DNA of 64,000 nucleotides, taken from NCBI RefSeq assembly GCF_000691165.1, contig NZ_ASJD01000002.1, positions 434,001 to 498,000 of the forward strand, read 5' to 3'. Source of the DNA: Bacillus safensis FO-36b (GTDB lineage: Bacteria > Bacillota > Bacilli > Bacillales > Bacillaceae). Positions 34,985-45,009 of this stretch are shown piece after piece (the first letter of the stretch is position 1; each line of letters opens with the position of its first letter). The notes beneath the pieces are model-generated. The model had not been told where the DNA came from and ran no database searches. It saw only the letters and a list, made by a program, of their open reading frames with translations. A program made the translations under genes and the position numbers.

Positions 34985-36098
34985 TTGGCGTCTCCTGCAT
35001 GAGTACATCTTTCCACGAAACCCCTGTATGGGCTGGGATATCTCTGACAGCCTTTGCGCCAAGTAAAATCGCCATATACCGCGGATGCAGACCTTGGCTT
35101 TTTTGTCCTGGACGTAACACGGCTAGATTTTCTGCGGTCAATGTCTCGCCTTTCGCAATGCCTTTTGTCGTAAAAATGCCTCGATACGCAAATTCACGAA
35201 TCTTGCCTTCAATAGCTGTTGTCGTTTTATAAGAACTGCCAAGGAGCTCTTCTGGCACTGAATGAGTGTCAGCTTCTGTTAGATTCCGCTGCTTTTCTGC
35301 CGCTCGAATATGCTGAACCATTTCCTTCAATTCTTCAGGATCAAGAGCAAAGGAATGATCAGCCCCAGGTAACGTTTTATCGACTGTAAAGTGCTTTTCA
35401 ATGATTGCTGCCCCAAGCTTCACAGCGGCCACAGGCGCTTCAGTTGGATGCTCACTATGATCAGAAAAGCCAATGACTGCCTCGGGAAATGCCGCAGCTA
35501 AGGTTTGAAGCACGCGGAGATTCGTGTAAGCTCTAGGTGCTGGATACTTTGCTACGCAATGCATGATAGCGACCTGCTGATTGTGCTCGCTTGTAATCGC
35601 CTCATATGCTTCATGGACATCCGAAATCGTTGCCCCGGCTGTTGAGAATATGATGGGCTTTTGAAAAGATGCCGTGTGACGCATAAGAGGCAAATGATTG
35701 ATTTCATAGGATGCCAGCTTGAAAGCCGGCGGATCGGTTTGATTCAATAGATCCGCAGATTCTTCGTCACACACTGTGCTTAAAAATATCAGCCCTTTTT
35801 CCGCGCAACGTGACAATAACACCGGGAGCCATTCTGGCGGCAGCTCCATTTGTTCCACTAAAGAAAAAATAGACACCTCTTCCCCTTTGGCTGTTTCGTA
35901 CAAACCCGGTTCCTTTTGATACATCCGATCAGCTTGAAACATTTGAAACTTCACCGCATCGGCACCTGCTTCCTTTGCCACATCAATTAAAGCAAGCGCC
36001 TGATCCAGCTTTCCATCATGGTTAATGCCTGCCTCTGCAATGATAAAGACAGGCGCGCCATCCCCTACTTTGCGATCTCCGATATAGAAATGCGCCAT
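34974..36098 (-). CDS. spsE: N-acetylneuraminate/legionaminate synthase-like SpsE
   Basis: A 374-residue NeuB-family enzyme: a TIM barrel (VFIIAEAGINHDGKLDQALAL, DAVKFQMFQ, IGFSDHSEHP, IEKHFTVDKTLPGADHSFAL) plus a C-terminal SAF/antifreeze-like domain (about 300-365, RGIFTTKGIAKGETL). It condenses phosphoenolpyruvate with a hexosamine to make a nonulosonic acid. ATG at 36098 has GGAGAGAGG, partly within spsD's end. The SpsE, SpsF and SpsG set implies a sialic-acid-like sugar in the spore surface glycan. Confidence 0.93.
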   Translation of the reverse strand: MAHFYIGDRKVGDGAPVFIIAEAGINHDGKLDQALALIDVAKEAGADAVKFQMFQADRMYQKEPGLYETAKGEEVSIFSLVEQMELPPEWLPVLLSRCAEKGLIFLSTVCDEESADLLNQTDPPAFKLASYEINHLPLMRHTASFQKPIIFSTAGATISDVHEAYEAITSEHNQQVAIMHCVAKYPAPRAYTNLRVLQTLAAAFPEAVIGFSDHSEHPTEAPVAAVKLGAAIIEKHFTVDKTLPGADHSFALDPEELKEMVQHIRAAEKQRNLTEADTHSVPEELLGSSYKTTTAIEGKIREFAYRGIFTTKGIAKGETLTAENLAVLRPGQKSQGLHPRYMAILLGAKAVRDIPAHTGVSWKDVLMQETPNDQ

Positions 36099-36099
36099 C

Positions 36100-36975
36100 T
36101 TACCTCTCTCCTTTTTTCGGCCACACATGGTAATACAAGAAGGCATTTTTTGTTCTAAAGCCCAGCTTTTCGTACAGTTGAATCGCGGTTGTGTTATGCA
36201 TCTGAGTTCCGGCAGACATAAACCGATGCCCTCTCTCATGAGAGGCGTTAATCATCGCCATCACGAGCTTTCTCCCGATCCCTTTTCCTTGTGCATCCGC
36301 TCTAATGGACAATAAATCAAGTACCAGTTCATCGCCCTTTGTCACCCCTTGAATCAAACCAATGACTTCATCGTTCACCTTTGCTGCGAGATTGATATCT
36401 GCACGTCCGAGTAAATTGTTTCTCATCCATTCCTGAAAGAAATGCTGGACGGCATTCTGATCTAAAAAAGGATCAAGTGCATACCGGCTTTTCACAAACG
36501 CCTGATGAGCAAGTGACACCGCCTCATCGTAATCCTTTTCATCCGGCAGACTGATGACCACATCTTCACCTGTAGATGGCATCTCCATTTGAACAGGCGG
36601 CGCCTCAAGACGAGTGAGACCGCCCACATAGTACACATGTGACAGCCTTTGGACGATGCGGTTTTTTTCAAGATCAGACGCTTCAAGACGTAAAAAGAAA
36701 AAATCGCATTTTTCTGTTCTCATCCAATTGATGAAACGCTCCATCAATTCTTGAAAAGCAGACGCTGACTCCGCTTCGACAAACTTCACATGAAAAATAT
36801 GCTGATGAAAAATGCCGCTTTCCCATTTTGACCATTCATATAGCAGGACTGCCTTTAGCTGTGCGCCATTAACAAGAGCGAACTGCTTGAAGCCGTTCAT
36901 TTGTTCCGCTTGTTGACCGTATTTCTCCAGCCAAGCAGCCAGCACCTGATCATCTACAGCATGAACGACCTTCAT
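36100..36975 (-). CDS. spsD: GNAT N-acetyltransferase SpsD
   Basis: A 291-residue protein with a C-terminal GNAT fold: LVLDLLSIRADAQGKGIGRKLV (Q/RxxGxG/A CoA loop) and TAIQLYEKLGF. The N-terminal half looks like a second, degenerate GNAT-like domain. It probably N-acetylates an amino sugar made by the aminotransferase SpsC. The start overlaps spsC by four bases. Confidence 0.92.
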   Translation of the reverse strand: MKVVHAVDDQVLAAWLEKYGQQAEQMNGFKQFALVNGAQLKAVLLYEWSKWESGIFHQHIFHVKFVEAESASAFQELMERFINWMRTEKCDFFFLRLEASDLEKNRIVQRLSHVYYVGGLTRLEAPPVQMEMPSTGEDVVISLPDEKDYDEAVSLAHQAFVKSRYALDPFLDQNAVQHFFQEWMRNNLLGRADINLAAKVNDEVIGLIQGVTKGDELVLDLLSIRADAQGKGIGRKLVMAMINASHERGHRFMSAGTQMHNTTAIQLYEKLGFRTKNAFLYYHVWPKKGER

Positions 36976-38150
36976 GATAATGCCTTCTGTTCTTTTAAAA
37001 TAGACAACACCGCTGTGATAACATCCTGCACATCTTCATCTGTCATACTTGGATAGAGCGGCAGTGAGAGCGTCTGCTTGTAGTATGCAAGTGACTCAGG
37101 AAAATCCTCCGGTGAATAGTGATATGTTTCTTGATAGTATGGATGCAAGTGAACAGGGATAAAGTGAACACTCGTGCCGATTTTATATTCCTTTTGCAGC
37201 TGATCAATCAGTTCATCACGCGTGATAAATGCTTCTTTTGGATTCACTTGCAGTACATACAAATGCCATGCATGTCTTCCTTCTTGATGCACAGGCGGCA
37301 GGATCAGACCCGCTTCTTTTTGAAAAGCCTGATTGTATGCTTTTGCAATCTGTTCTCTCCGCGCCTGCATGTCATCTAGTCGGCTTAGTTGAACAAGCCC
37401 TAACGATGCCTGCACGTCAAACATGTTCATTTTATAGCCTGGTTCCTCGACCTCGTAATACCACGTTCCTTTTTCTCCATAACGATTCCACGCTCCCTTG
37501 CTCATCCCATGGAGCGCTAGTCTTCTAATCCGAGCCGCAAGCGCATCATCATTTGTTGTCAGCATGCCGCCTTCACCAGTCGCTAGGTTTTTCGTTGCAT
37601 AAAAGCTAAAAGCGGTCGCATCACCAATGGATCCAACGGGCTGACCGTGGTACGTTGTGTAAAGAGCGTGGGCAGCATCTTCAAGTACAAATAGATCATA
37701 CTTTTTGGCAATGGCTAAAATCCGGTCCATATCGCACGATTGACCGGCAAAGTGAACAGGAACAATTGCTTTTGTGTGTGGTGTAATCGCCGCTTCTAGT
37801 TTCTCTGCATCAAGGTTGAGTGTCGCTGGATCAATATCGACAAATACAGGCGCTGCTCCCGTATGGATAATCGTATTGGCTGTTGCGCAGAATGTCAGAG
37901 GGGTTGTAATCACCTCATCCCCAGCCCTAATCCCTCTTGCCTTTAACGCTAAAAATAAAGCAGCCGTACATGAATTGACAGCGATCGCATGTTTTGCACC
38001 TGTCAGCTGCTGAAATTCTTCTTCAAACTGTCTTACTTTTGGTCCAGTTGACAGCCAGCCGGACTTTAATGTTCCAATGACTTCATCAATTTCTTCCTGC
38101 TGAATGAAAGGCAGAGCATAAGGAAGAAATTGTGCTCTCTTTTTTCCCAT
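36972..38150 (-). CDS. spsC: DegT/DnrJ/EryC1 sugar aminotransferase SpsC
   Basis: A 392-residue PLP enzyme. FYATKNLATGEGGML contains the Schiff-base Lys, VLEDAAHALYTTYHG the PLP-binding Asp. It transaminates a nucleotide-bound keto sugar to an amino sugar; SpsD next to it would acetylate the product. Length and context match B. subtilis SpsC. Confidence 0.94.
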   Translation of the reverse strand: MGKKRAQFLPYALPFIQQEEIDEVIGTLKSGWLSTGPKVRQFEEEFQQLTGAKHAIAVNSCTAALFLALKARGIRAGDEVITTPLTFCATANTIIHTGAAPVFVDIDPATLNLDAEKLEAAITPHTKAIVPVHFAGQSCDMDRILAIAKKYDLFVLEDAAHALYTTYHGQPVGSIGDATAFSFYATKNLATGEGGMLTTNDDALAARIRRLALHGMSKGAWNRYGEKGTWYYEVEEPGYKMNMFDVQASLGLVQLSRLDDMQARREQIAKAYNQAFQKEAGLILPPVHQEGRHAWHLYVLQVNPKEAFITRDELIDQLQKEYKIGTSVHFIPVHLHPYYQETYHYSPEDFPESLAYYKQTLSLPLYPSMTDEDVQDVITAVLSILKEQKALS

Positions 38151-38171
38151 ATCACTTGCACACCCCTATCT

Positions 38172-39584
38172 TCATCTCTGAAAATCCACACCGGTTTTTG
38201 TTTTGAGCAGAGAAAGCAGAACATCGATAGATCGCGCATGCGGATAATGTTGTTTAATGAACTGAGCTCCTTGCTGCTTTGCCAGTTTCATCTCTTGTTC
38301 ATCCGACAAAATACGAATGGCTTTCTCAGCTAGTTCAACAGGGTTTTCCATATGATAGCTGCCAAGCGACTCGTAATATGGGTATCTTCTGCCTTCTGTC
38401 ATTTTCCCGATCAGCACACTCTTTTCAAAAAGCATGGCTTCAAGACCAACTGTTGATGTGAGCGTAATCACGATATCCACATATGGCAGCAAGTCATACA
38501 GGTCAATTTCTTTTTTAATCAATTTCACATGATTTCCCGCTCGTTCAATAGTCACATAGTCATTTAATCGATTTCGAGCAATTTCCCAAGGATGCGGCTT
38601 CATAATCAGCTGAATGTCTTTCCGTTTGGCGATCGTTTTAAGAACATCGCCATAAAAGGCTTCAGAAAACGGCTGCGTTGCCACAAGCACGGTCTTTTTA
38701 GCCGGACTGAAGTTCAATTTACGAAAAATGAGATCCTGTTGAAGCGGCGTTCGCTCCTTCACCAAATCAAACCTCGGATGACCTGTGATTTCTACCTGTT
38801 CCGGCTGACAGCCTTTGTCTACATACCAGTCCTTTTCATACTTTCCAAACACCCCATGGCAAGTCGTGAAAATCGGTAAAAAGGCTTCGTCTCCCATAAG
38901 CGCGCCGTGCTGAAGACAGATACTCGTAAGCTGGCGTTTCACTGTTTGCAAAGCGAGTACGCGGCTGTAGACATCCTCTGTCGTTCCAACAATAACAGCT
39001 GCAATCGGCTGCATTTGAAATAGCATTTCTATTTGGTCAATGACATCAATAAATTGCACAATGTCCTTCCGCAGCTTTCCTCTAAAAAAGACATTGCCAA
39101 AGACAGGGTGGTGAGCGTAAGGTTTAAGGAGAGCATTTGCTTTTTCAATATATTCAGCGTGGGCTTCTTTATTAACCTCTCCGGCTAATTCCGGCTTACT
39201 GATCACGGGTAATCCGTAATAATCCGCCTTCTTCCAGCGAGCGAGCACCACCGTTTGGTTTGGATGGAACCGCGTGTAATTTTGTTCCGTAAAACGCAGG
39301 TGTTCAAAGTGAAGCAATACCTTTCCATTCGCCGGACGATAAGCCACACGCTTGATCTGCTGTTTATGCTGATCAAAAAATGGCTGAATCTCTTCCGGTA
39401 ATGGACAAGCGGTTGTCAGTTCTTGACCGAATGCTTCATCTTCCATGCGTTCCCTCACTTCAGGACTGATATATTGATAAAAATTACTGATCAACCCAAG
39501 AGGAATTTGCTTGTAGGACAAATCCTTCATCAGATTCACATACTCAAAGTACACCTGCCAATAATGATGAATATAGTGCGACAC
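38172..39584 (-). CDS. spsB: Spore coat polysaccharide protein SpsB (glycerophosphotransferase/kinase-like)
   Basis: A 470-residue soluble protein with GT-B-like blocks (MKPHPWEIARNRL, DLLPYVDIVITLTSTVGLEAMLFEKSVLIG) seen in CDP-glycerol glycerophosphotransferase and surface-polysaccharide proteins. It is thought to act in assembly of the spore crust glycan; the exact reaction is unknown. GTG start has GGAGGTGA six bases upstream, six bases after the spsA stop. Confidence 0.92.
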   Translation of the reverse strand: MSHYIHHYWQVYFEYVNLMKDLSYKQIPLGLISNFYQYISPEVRERMEDEAFGQELTTACPLPEEIQPFFDQHKQQIKRVAYRPANGKVLLHFEHLRFTEQNYTRFHPNQTVVLARWKKADYYGLPVISKPELAGEVNKEAHAEYIEKANALLKPYAHHPVFGNVFFRGKLRKDIVQFIDVIDQIEMLFQMQPIAAVIVGTTEDVYSRVLALQTVKRQLTSICLQHGALMGDEAFLPIFTTCHGVFGKYEKDWYVDKGCQPEQVEITGHPRFDLVKERTPLQQDLIFRKLNFSPAKKTVLVATQPFSEAFYGDVLKTIAKRKDIQLIMKPHPWEIARNRLNDYVTIERAGNHVKLIKKEIDLYDLLPYVDIVITLTSTVGLEAMLFEKSVLIGKMTEGRRYPYYESLGSYHMENPVELAEKAIRILSDEQEMKLAKQQGAQFIKQHYPHARSIDVLLSLLKTKTGVDFQR

Positions 39585-39590
39585 TTCAGG

Positions 39591-40439
<849 letters not shown>

Positions 40440-40536
40440 TTATAAAATTGTATTTTTTTATTGATCTATCTTTGAAAAATGCGAAATTTTTGGTAATATA
40501 AGTAATCATTTGTGTGTATTAAAGGAGTAAAGAACA

Positions 40537-41211
40537 TTGGAAGCTATGAAGAATGATCACTCCCAAGAAGAGGAAGTAAAAGGATTTTTTCGATTTTTTA
40601 AAATTTTTGTCGCGACAAAAACGATTATTCGCTCATATCAACATTCCAATATTCCCATTTGGCTGATGATGCTCCTTGCAAGTATCGCCGGTACGGGCTG
40701 GATCTACGAAGGGTATTTTAGCGAGTATATGGGCAATCATATTCCATTCCCTTTTATTCTGTTACAAGGAGCGGGATATGGTATTTTGGCAGGTAATATG
40801 ATTCTATTTTTCGGTGTCCTTCTGATTAAATGGTTAGGCCGTCTCTTTTTCGACTGTCAAACGGCATATCGAGATATACTCAAAGCCTGCACACTGACGG
40901 TCTTTTTCCCTTCTGCTTTATTTTCACTTACTTGGATTTTCACTGTTGGGATGCTCGGTCCGTATACGTTTGTTAAAATCTCACCATATTTAGATCAGCA
41001 TTATGAAGTATGGTATTATCTCGATCTTTTAACTCTTACGGATGTATATGCAAAGACGTGGATATTTGGAATGGCAATTTTAGGCATTGTCGCTGTGATG
41101 AAGCTCAAATTATGGCAAGCCTTCATCATTGTGATCACACCGCTCGCCGCGTTTTTTCTCATCACGACACTTTTATTTGATATTCAGCACGCTGTAAACT
41201 GGATCATGTAA
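40537..41211 (+). CDS. Yip1-type multi-pass membrane protein
   Basis: A 224-residue protein with a charged cytoplasmic N-terminus and five hydrophobic segments (about 40-57, 71-98, 112-136, 166-185 and 190-212), fitting the Yip1 domain family. Function in Bacillus is unknown. TTG at 40537 with AAAGGAG nine bases upstream is the start; an ATG three codons later would be too far. It is divergent from spsA and single-gene. Confidence 0.75.
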   Translation: MEAMKNDHSQEEEVKGFFRFFKIFVATKTIIRSYQHSNIPIWLMMLLASIAGTGWIYEGYFSEYMGNHIPFPFILLQGAGYGILAGNMILFFGVLLIKWLGRLFFDCQTAYRDILKACTLTVFFPSALFSLTWIFTVGMLGPYTFVKISPYLDQHYEVWYYLDLLTLTDVYAKTWIFGMAILGIVAVMKLKLWQAFIIVITPLAAFFLITTLLFDIQHAVNWIM

Positions 41212-41256
41212 AAAAGACGAGTACCGATAGAATACGAGGGATTGTTTTCACGCTGA

Positions 41257-41284
41257 GGAATTGCATAGCAGTTCCTTTTTTTCG
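41257..41284 (+). terminator. Terminator of the Yip1-type gene
   Basis: GGAATTGC/GCAGTTCC stem (one G-T pair) with a 3-nt loop, followed by a T-run. Confidence 0.7.
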
Positions 41285-41292
41285 TTCAATGT

Positions 41293-41321
41293 ACATATTC
41301 TCCCCTCCTGTCTCATAGTGT
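41293..41321 (+). promoter_or_regulatory. Candidate sigma-E promoter of gerQ
   Basis: ACATATT (41293-41299), 14 bases, CATAGTGT (41314-41321). This resembles the mother-cell sigma-E pattern KMATATT-N13/15-CATACAMT with mismatches at the first base of the -35 and in the second half of the -10. gerQ is sigma-E dependent in B. subtilis. Confidence 0.45.
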
Positions 41322-41404
41322 GAAAGAGAGAAAGAATGCTATGGAAACAACAGGTGCTTTAGCGCCTTCTGTTTAGAACACCATGAGGAAAGAGGAGGAA
41401 CGTT

Positions 41405-41935
41405 ATGAAATTGAAAAATCAATTTGGGCAAGGTTCGGGTTTCGAAGGTCAAGATTTTCGCCAGCAACAATATGGAGCAAATCCGTATCCTGCGCAGCAG
41501 ATGGGTTATTCAGTCCCTCCCCAAACGCAGGGTCAAATGCAGCAGGGGTTTTCGCCAATGCCGTCTACCGGCACTTCACAAGGAGGCCAAGGAACGCAGG
41601 GCGGCGGTCAGCCATATCAAATTCCTTCTGGACCGGTTTATCAGCAGAATGTCACCGGGCAGCTGCCTATTGAGCAGTCCTATATTGAAAATATTTTACG
41701 ATTGAACCGCGGCAAGGTAGCCACGATTTATATGACATTTGAGGCGAGCAAGGAATGGAATTCGAAGATTTTTAGAGGCGTCATTGAAGCTGCAGGACGT
41801 GACCACATTATCATTAGTGATAATAAGACAGGAACACGATACTTACTATTAACGATCTATCTTGATTACATTACGTTTGATGGGGAAATTCAATACGACT
41901 ATCCATACTCCATGTCTACGTATTCTCCGAGATAA
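41405..41935 (+). CDS. gerQ: Spore coat protein GerQ
   Basis: A 176-residue protein with a Gln/Gly/Pro-rich N-terminal half (about 1-90) and a conserved C-terminal domain (LPIEQSYIENILRLNRGKVATIYMTFEAS...). This is the B. subtilis GerQ (YwdL) design. GerQ sits in the inner coat, is crosslinked by transglutaminase Tgl through N-terminal lysines (MKLKNQ here) and is needed to localise the cortex-lytic enzyme CwlJ. No cwlJ follows it here. GAGGAACGTT precedes the ATG. Confidence 0.94.
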   Translation: MKLKNQFGQGSGFEGQDFRQQQYGANPYPAQQMGYSVPPQTQGQMQQGFSPMPSTGTSQGGQGTQGGGQPYQIPSGPVYQQNVTGQLPIEQSYIENILRLNRGKVATIYMTFEASKEWNSKIFRGVIEAAGRDHIIISDNKTGTRYLLLTIYLDYITFDGEIQYDYPYSMSTYSPR

Positions 41936-41948
41936 CGTCAAGCATGGC

Positions 41949-41978
41949 AAAAGCAAGGCTCAGGTGCCCTTGCTTTTT
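41949..41978 (+). terminator. Terminator of gerQ
   Basis: AAAAGCAAGG/CCTTGCTTTT stem, 9-nt loop, then T-run. Confidence 0.85.
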
Positions 41979-42000
41979 TTCTTTTGTCTAGGTTTTTGTC

Positions 42001-42028
42001 ACACCTCTAGGGCGCTGCTCATAAGATG
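42001..42028 (+). promoter_or_regulatory. Candidate sigma-K promoter of the cupin gene
   Basis: ACA (42001-42003), 16 bases, CATAAGATG (42020-42028), one mismatch from CATANNNTA. Spacing is that of sigma-K promoters. Confidence 0.4.
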
Positions 42029-42059
42029 CCTAGTAGTTTTTATCAAAAGCCTAGAGGTG
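42002..42059 (+). repeat. Inverted repeat pairing with the cupin ribosome binding site
   Basis: CACCTCTAG (42002-42010) is the exact complement of CTAGAGGTG (42051-42059), which contains the GAGGTG ribosome site of the gene at 42066. If read-through from upstream occurs, the hairpin would hide that site; a transcript from the candidate promoter between the arms would not contain the left arm. Confidence 0.5.
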
Positions 42060-42065
42060 ACATCA

Positions 42066-42683
42066 ATGACTGTTGAGCTGGATTATACATCACCAAATGT
42101 CAAATTTTCATACGATCTGAATCAAAGCCCCCTTGTGAAATTCGATCAGCATAACCTGATTAATGTGTTAGGAAAAAAACAATTAAACTCGTTGGATCAA
42201 GTGTCCCTGCTGGATATATATTTGAGTAAAAGCAAAGTCGTAGAGCCTCATTATCATCAAAATGCCGCAGAGCTTGTTTATTGTATAGCCGGTTCTGCTG
42301 CCGTATCGATGCTGAATCCATTTACAAAAAAACTGCACACCTACACCATCACACCTGGACAGGTGGCAAACGTGCCTCAAGGCTGGTGGCACTATGAAGT
42401 CGCTCTCCAAGACAGAACTCATTTGTTAGCCATTTTTAACGCATCTACACCTGAAGTGATCCTAGGCTCAGACCTTCTCACCCTCACCCCTTCTCACATC
42501 ATGGCCCATACTTATTGCATGAACGAAACACAGTGGAAGCAGGCGATAAAGCCTGTGAAACCAAGTGTGTTTATCGGACCATTTTGCCACCGGGAGGATG
42601 AGTCTCAAACGCATCCTGTCCCTCCATCTCACTACGTCCCATATTATCAAGCACCGCCCAACTATACCCCTTACTGGAGTTAA
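42066..42683 (+). CDS. Cupin-domain protein, possibly spore-associated
   Basis: A 205-residue protein with one cupin barrel: EPHYHQNAAELVYCIAG (HxH...E metal ligands) and GQVANVPQGWWHYEVA (second motif, with the His). It is like one half of oxalate-decarboxylase-type cupins. The C-terminal tail is Pro/Tyr-rich (HYVPYYQAPPNYTPYWS), as in several coat proteins. ATG has GAGGTGA upstream. Position behind gerQ and a sigma-K-like promoter suggest a late mother-cell product; enzyme activity unknown. It is not between ywdL and ywdK in B. subtilis as I remember. Confidence 0.75.
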   Translation: MTVELDYTSPNVKFSYDLNQSPLVKFDQHNLINVLGKKQLNSLDQVSLLDIYLSKSKVVEPHYHQNAAELVYCIAGSAAVSMLNPFTKKLHTYTITPGQVANVPQGWWHYEVALQDRTHLLAIFNASTPEVILGSDLLTLTPSHIMAHTYCMNETQWKQAIKPVKPSVFIGPFCHREDESQTHPVPPSHYVPYYQAPPNYTPYWS

Positions 42684-42687
42684 GAAA

Positions 42688-42717
42688 AAACCGATGCCCC
42701 TATGAGAGCATCGGTTT
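42688..42717. terminator. Bidirectional terminator between the cupin gene and ywdK
   Basis: AAACCGATGC/GCATCGGTTT 10-bp perfect stem, 10-nt loop, between convergent genes. Confidence 0.88.
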
Positions 42718-42723
42718 ATTGGC

Positions 42724-43095
42724 TTATAAATTTTTTGCTGCTGCAATGACAAGCATGATCCAAGAGGCGATAAATGCTACTCCGCCAATAGGAGTAATGG
42801 CTCCTAAAATCTTCACCTGCGTCAATGCCAGCACATAAAGGCTTCCTGAGAAGAAAAGGATGCCTGCAAGCATCACCCAGCCAGCGGCAGGAACCAAGGA
42901 GACACCTGACAGCTTATCTGCAAGAAAAGCGACAACAAATAAGCCAATGGCATGGAACATTTGATATTGAACACCTTTATTCCATATTTCTATATATTTT
43001 TCAGGGATTTTCCCTTCTAGACCGTGCGCACCGAAGGCTCCAAGTCCAACAGCAAGCATGGCGTTAATAGCACCTAAAATGAAAAATAGTTTCAT
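42724..43095 (-). CDS. ywdK: DUF423 family membrane protein
   Basis: A 123-residue protein with four hydrophobic segments and the DUF423 signature LGAFGAHGL near the N-terminus (about 17-25). Length and position match B. subtilis YwdK. Function unknown. ATG preceded by AAGGAGAATG. Confidence 0.9.
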   Translation of the reverse strand: MKLFFILGAINAMLAVGLGAFGAHGLEGKIPEKYIEIWNKGVQYQMFHAIGLFVVAFLADKLSGVSLVPAAGWVMLAGILFFSGSLYVLALTQVKILGAITPIGGVAFIASWIMLVIAAAKNL

Positions 43096-43165
43096 TCGTC
43101 ATTCTCCTTATCTCGTCAATTATATTTATCATAGCGCGGGTGAAGGGCGACATTCAACTTTCCCT

Positions 43166-44482
43166 TTACGTTGACACGAGATTGTCGGATTTCTTTTTCT
43201 TTCGTAACAAGACTTGGTCGACCACGATCGCAATGAGTGTGCCTAGAACAAGACCGTTGCTTAATAATGAAATGAGCACAGGATGCATCCCTTTCAAGGC
43301 CCCCTGAGGCACAAACATCGCCCCTACGCCTGCTAAAACAGCAATCCCAAGAACAAAGCGAATCCGCGGGACTTCTTCTTTCTCATACTGATCAAACTCC
43401 GACATCGCAATCCCAATCATAGAAGAGAAGACCACAAAGTTTACAGCAAGCCCCACAGGTGATGGCAATGCAGAGAAAAAGCTCATGAGCAGGGGAAACA
43501 AACTAATGAGAACAACAAGCAGACTTCCTATGAAAAAAGGCTTTCTCGAAGGAATTTTGGTTGTCTGGATAAATCCTGCTGCCCCCGAAATAGGTACAGG
43601 CGCAATCGCCCCGATCAGCCCGCTTAATAAATGACCAAATGCTGCGACAAAACCAGCAGGACGTGCTCTTTTCCGCTCACGCAGTTCACCAAATGCCTTC
43701 ACTGAACTTTCCACAATTCGAATACTTGCCAGCATGTTCACAATGAGTAAAATCGTTATAAAAAAGGACGTGACAAGCAATCCGCTGTCAAAGACCGGCA
43801 TACCGAATGGAAACAGCTTCGGAAACTCGATGATTTGTTCTGGAATTCGAACCGGCTTCGCCAATCCGAGTAGAGCGAATAACAGCCATCCGCCTGCAAG
43901 TGCGAATAACACAGAAAACTGCCTCAAGTAATGCCATTTGGAGCGGCTGATCATGAAGGTGAGGATAATAATCAAGATCGATAAGCAAAAGACAAGCCCG
44001 TCCACCTGATTTCCCCGATAGCCGATGCCCATCAGCCCTTTCATGATTGGCTGACTTAGCTGCACAACAAGCAGCAGCAGGTAAATGCCTGTGACGACTG
44101 GCGTAAATAAAGACGCGAGCCAATTGATGATTTTAAATAAACTAAAAATAAAAAAGAAAACAGCACTAAAAATTAAAGCCCCTTGTAATGCTTGCAGGGT
44201 TTCAGGATACGTCGCAAAGATTGTACCTGTCATGCCGGCATAAAGGGTATACACACCCCACCAAAGCCCTGCTGGACTTTCATTGATCGGCAGCATATGG
44301 CCGCATAAACACTGCACCATCGCCACAAGACCAAGTGAAAAGAAAGTACTTTGAATCAGCTCCGCCGATTGCACTTGGTTCAATTCAAATGCTTGTGCAA
44401 TCGCAATTGGTACGGCGATAGAAGCTGCGATAAAAAATGCCATCCACTGAATGGCGCCCAAAAATAGTTTCAAACCGATCAC
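43166..44482 (-). CDS. ywdJ: Nucleobase:cation symporter-2 family permease
   Basis: A 438-residue protein with 12-14 membrane segments of the uracil/xanthine permease superfamily. GAIAPVPISGAAGFIQTT (about residues 288-305) corresponds to the conserved substrate loop after helix 8/9 in that family. Synteny names it YwdJ. Substrate not known; a purine or pyrimidine is likely. It begins about 24 bases after ywdI. Confidence 0.85.
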   Translation of the reverse strand: MIGLKLFLGAIQWMAFFIAASIAVPIAIAQAFELNQVQSAELIQSTFFSLGLVAMVQCLCGHMLPINESPAGLWWGVYTLYAGMTGTIFATYPETLQALQGALIFSAVFFFIFSLFKIINWLASLFTPVVTGIYLLLLVVQLSQPIMKGLMGIGYRGNQVDGLVFCLSILIIILTFMISRSKWHYLRQFSVLFALAGGWLLFALLGLAKPVRIPEQIIEFPKLFPFGMPVFDSGLLVTSFFITILLIVNMLASIRIVESSVKAFGELRERKRARPAGFVAAFGHLLSGLIGAIAPVPISGAAGFIQTTKIPSRKPFFIGSLLVVLISLFPLLMSFFSALPSPVGLAVNFVVFSSMIGIAMSEFDQYEKEEVPRIRFVLGIAVLAGVGAMFVPQGALKGMHPVLISLLSNGLVLGTLIAIVVDQVLLRKKKKSDNLVST

Positions 44483-44506
44483 CTTCCCTTTGTCGTGACA
44501 AGACCA

Positions 44507-44839
44507 TTAAAAATCAAAAATAGAGTCGCCGTTCCCGTCCTTCTCTTTTTGACCCTCATCATTTTGCTGAAATTTCTTCGCACCACTTGTGCCCATGAGT
44601 TTCTCAAGCATGGCTTGATCTGTAGTCACAGATGGCGCTGATGGTGTATGTATCGATGGAGGTGGTGAGATGGCCGGCGACTGCGGCATTTGCACCTTTG
44701 ATGGTGCGTCGAGAATGACATCACATAGTGAAGAAATGGCCGCTACTTGACGTTTCACCTCTTCATCATTTCCACTTTGCTTTGCTTTTTGAACCGCTTC
44801 CTCCATTTTTTGAAGCAGGCTTGATATATGAATATTCAA
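44507..44839 (-). CDS. ywdI: YwdI family protein
   Basis: A 110-residue hydrophilic protein: N-terminal helix with a run of Lys/Glu (LLQKMEEAVQKAKQSGNDEEVKRQV), a Pro/Ser-rich linker and an acidic C-terminus ending DSIFDF. TTG at 44839 with TGGAGGG upstream is preferred over an ATG 21 codons earlier that lacks a site. It precedes ywdJ as in B. subtilis. Function unknown. Confidence 0.8.
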   Translation of the reverse strand: MNIHISSLLQKMEEAVQKAKQSGNDEEVKRQVAAISSLCDVILDAPSKVQMPQSPAISPPPSIHTPSAPSVTTDQAMLEKLMGTSGAKKFQQNDEGQKEKDGNGDSIFDF

Positions 44840-45009
44840 GGGTAGACCCTCCAATCTAAAAAAATCTCTTTTCAACATTATTTTACCAAATGAACAAACC
44901 AAATGGGTTCATTTTTTCAAAGCAGTGCGCTCACGACTCTCTTATTTGACCCGTCATCTTCATTCACACATAATAAAAGAAACAAAATCGTCTATGAAGG
45001 GATTGAATA

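Noticed and set aside
41383..41705. Two plus-strand frames overlapping gerQ
   Set aside because: Arise from the repetitive Gln/Gly/Pro codons of gerQ; gerQ frame has the ribosome site and homology.
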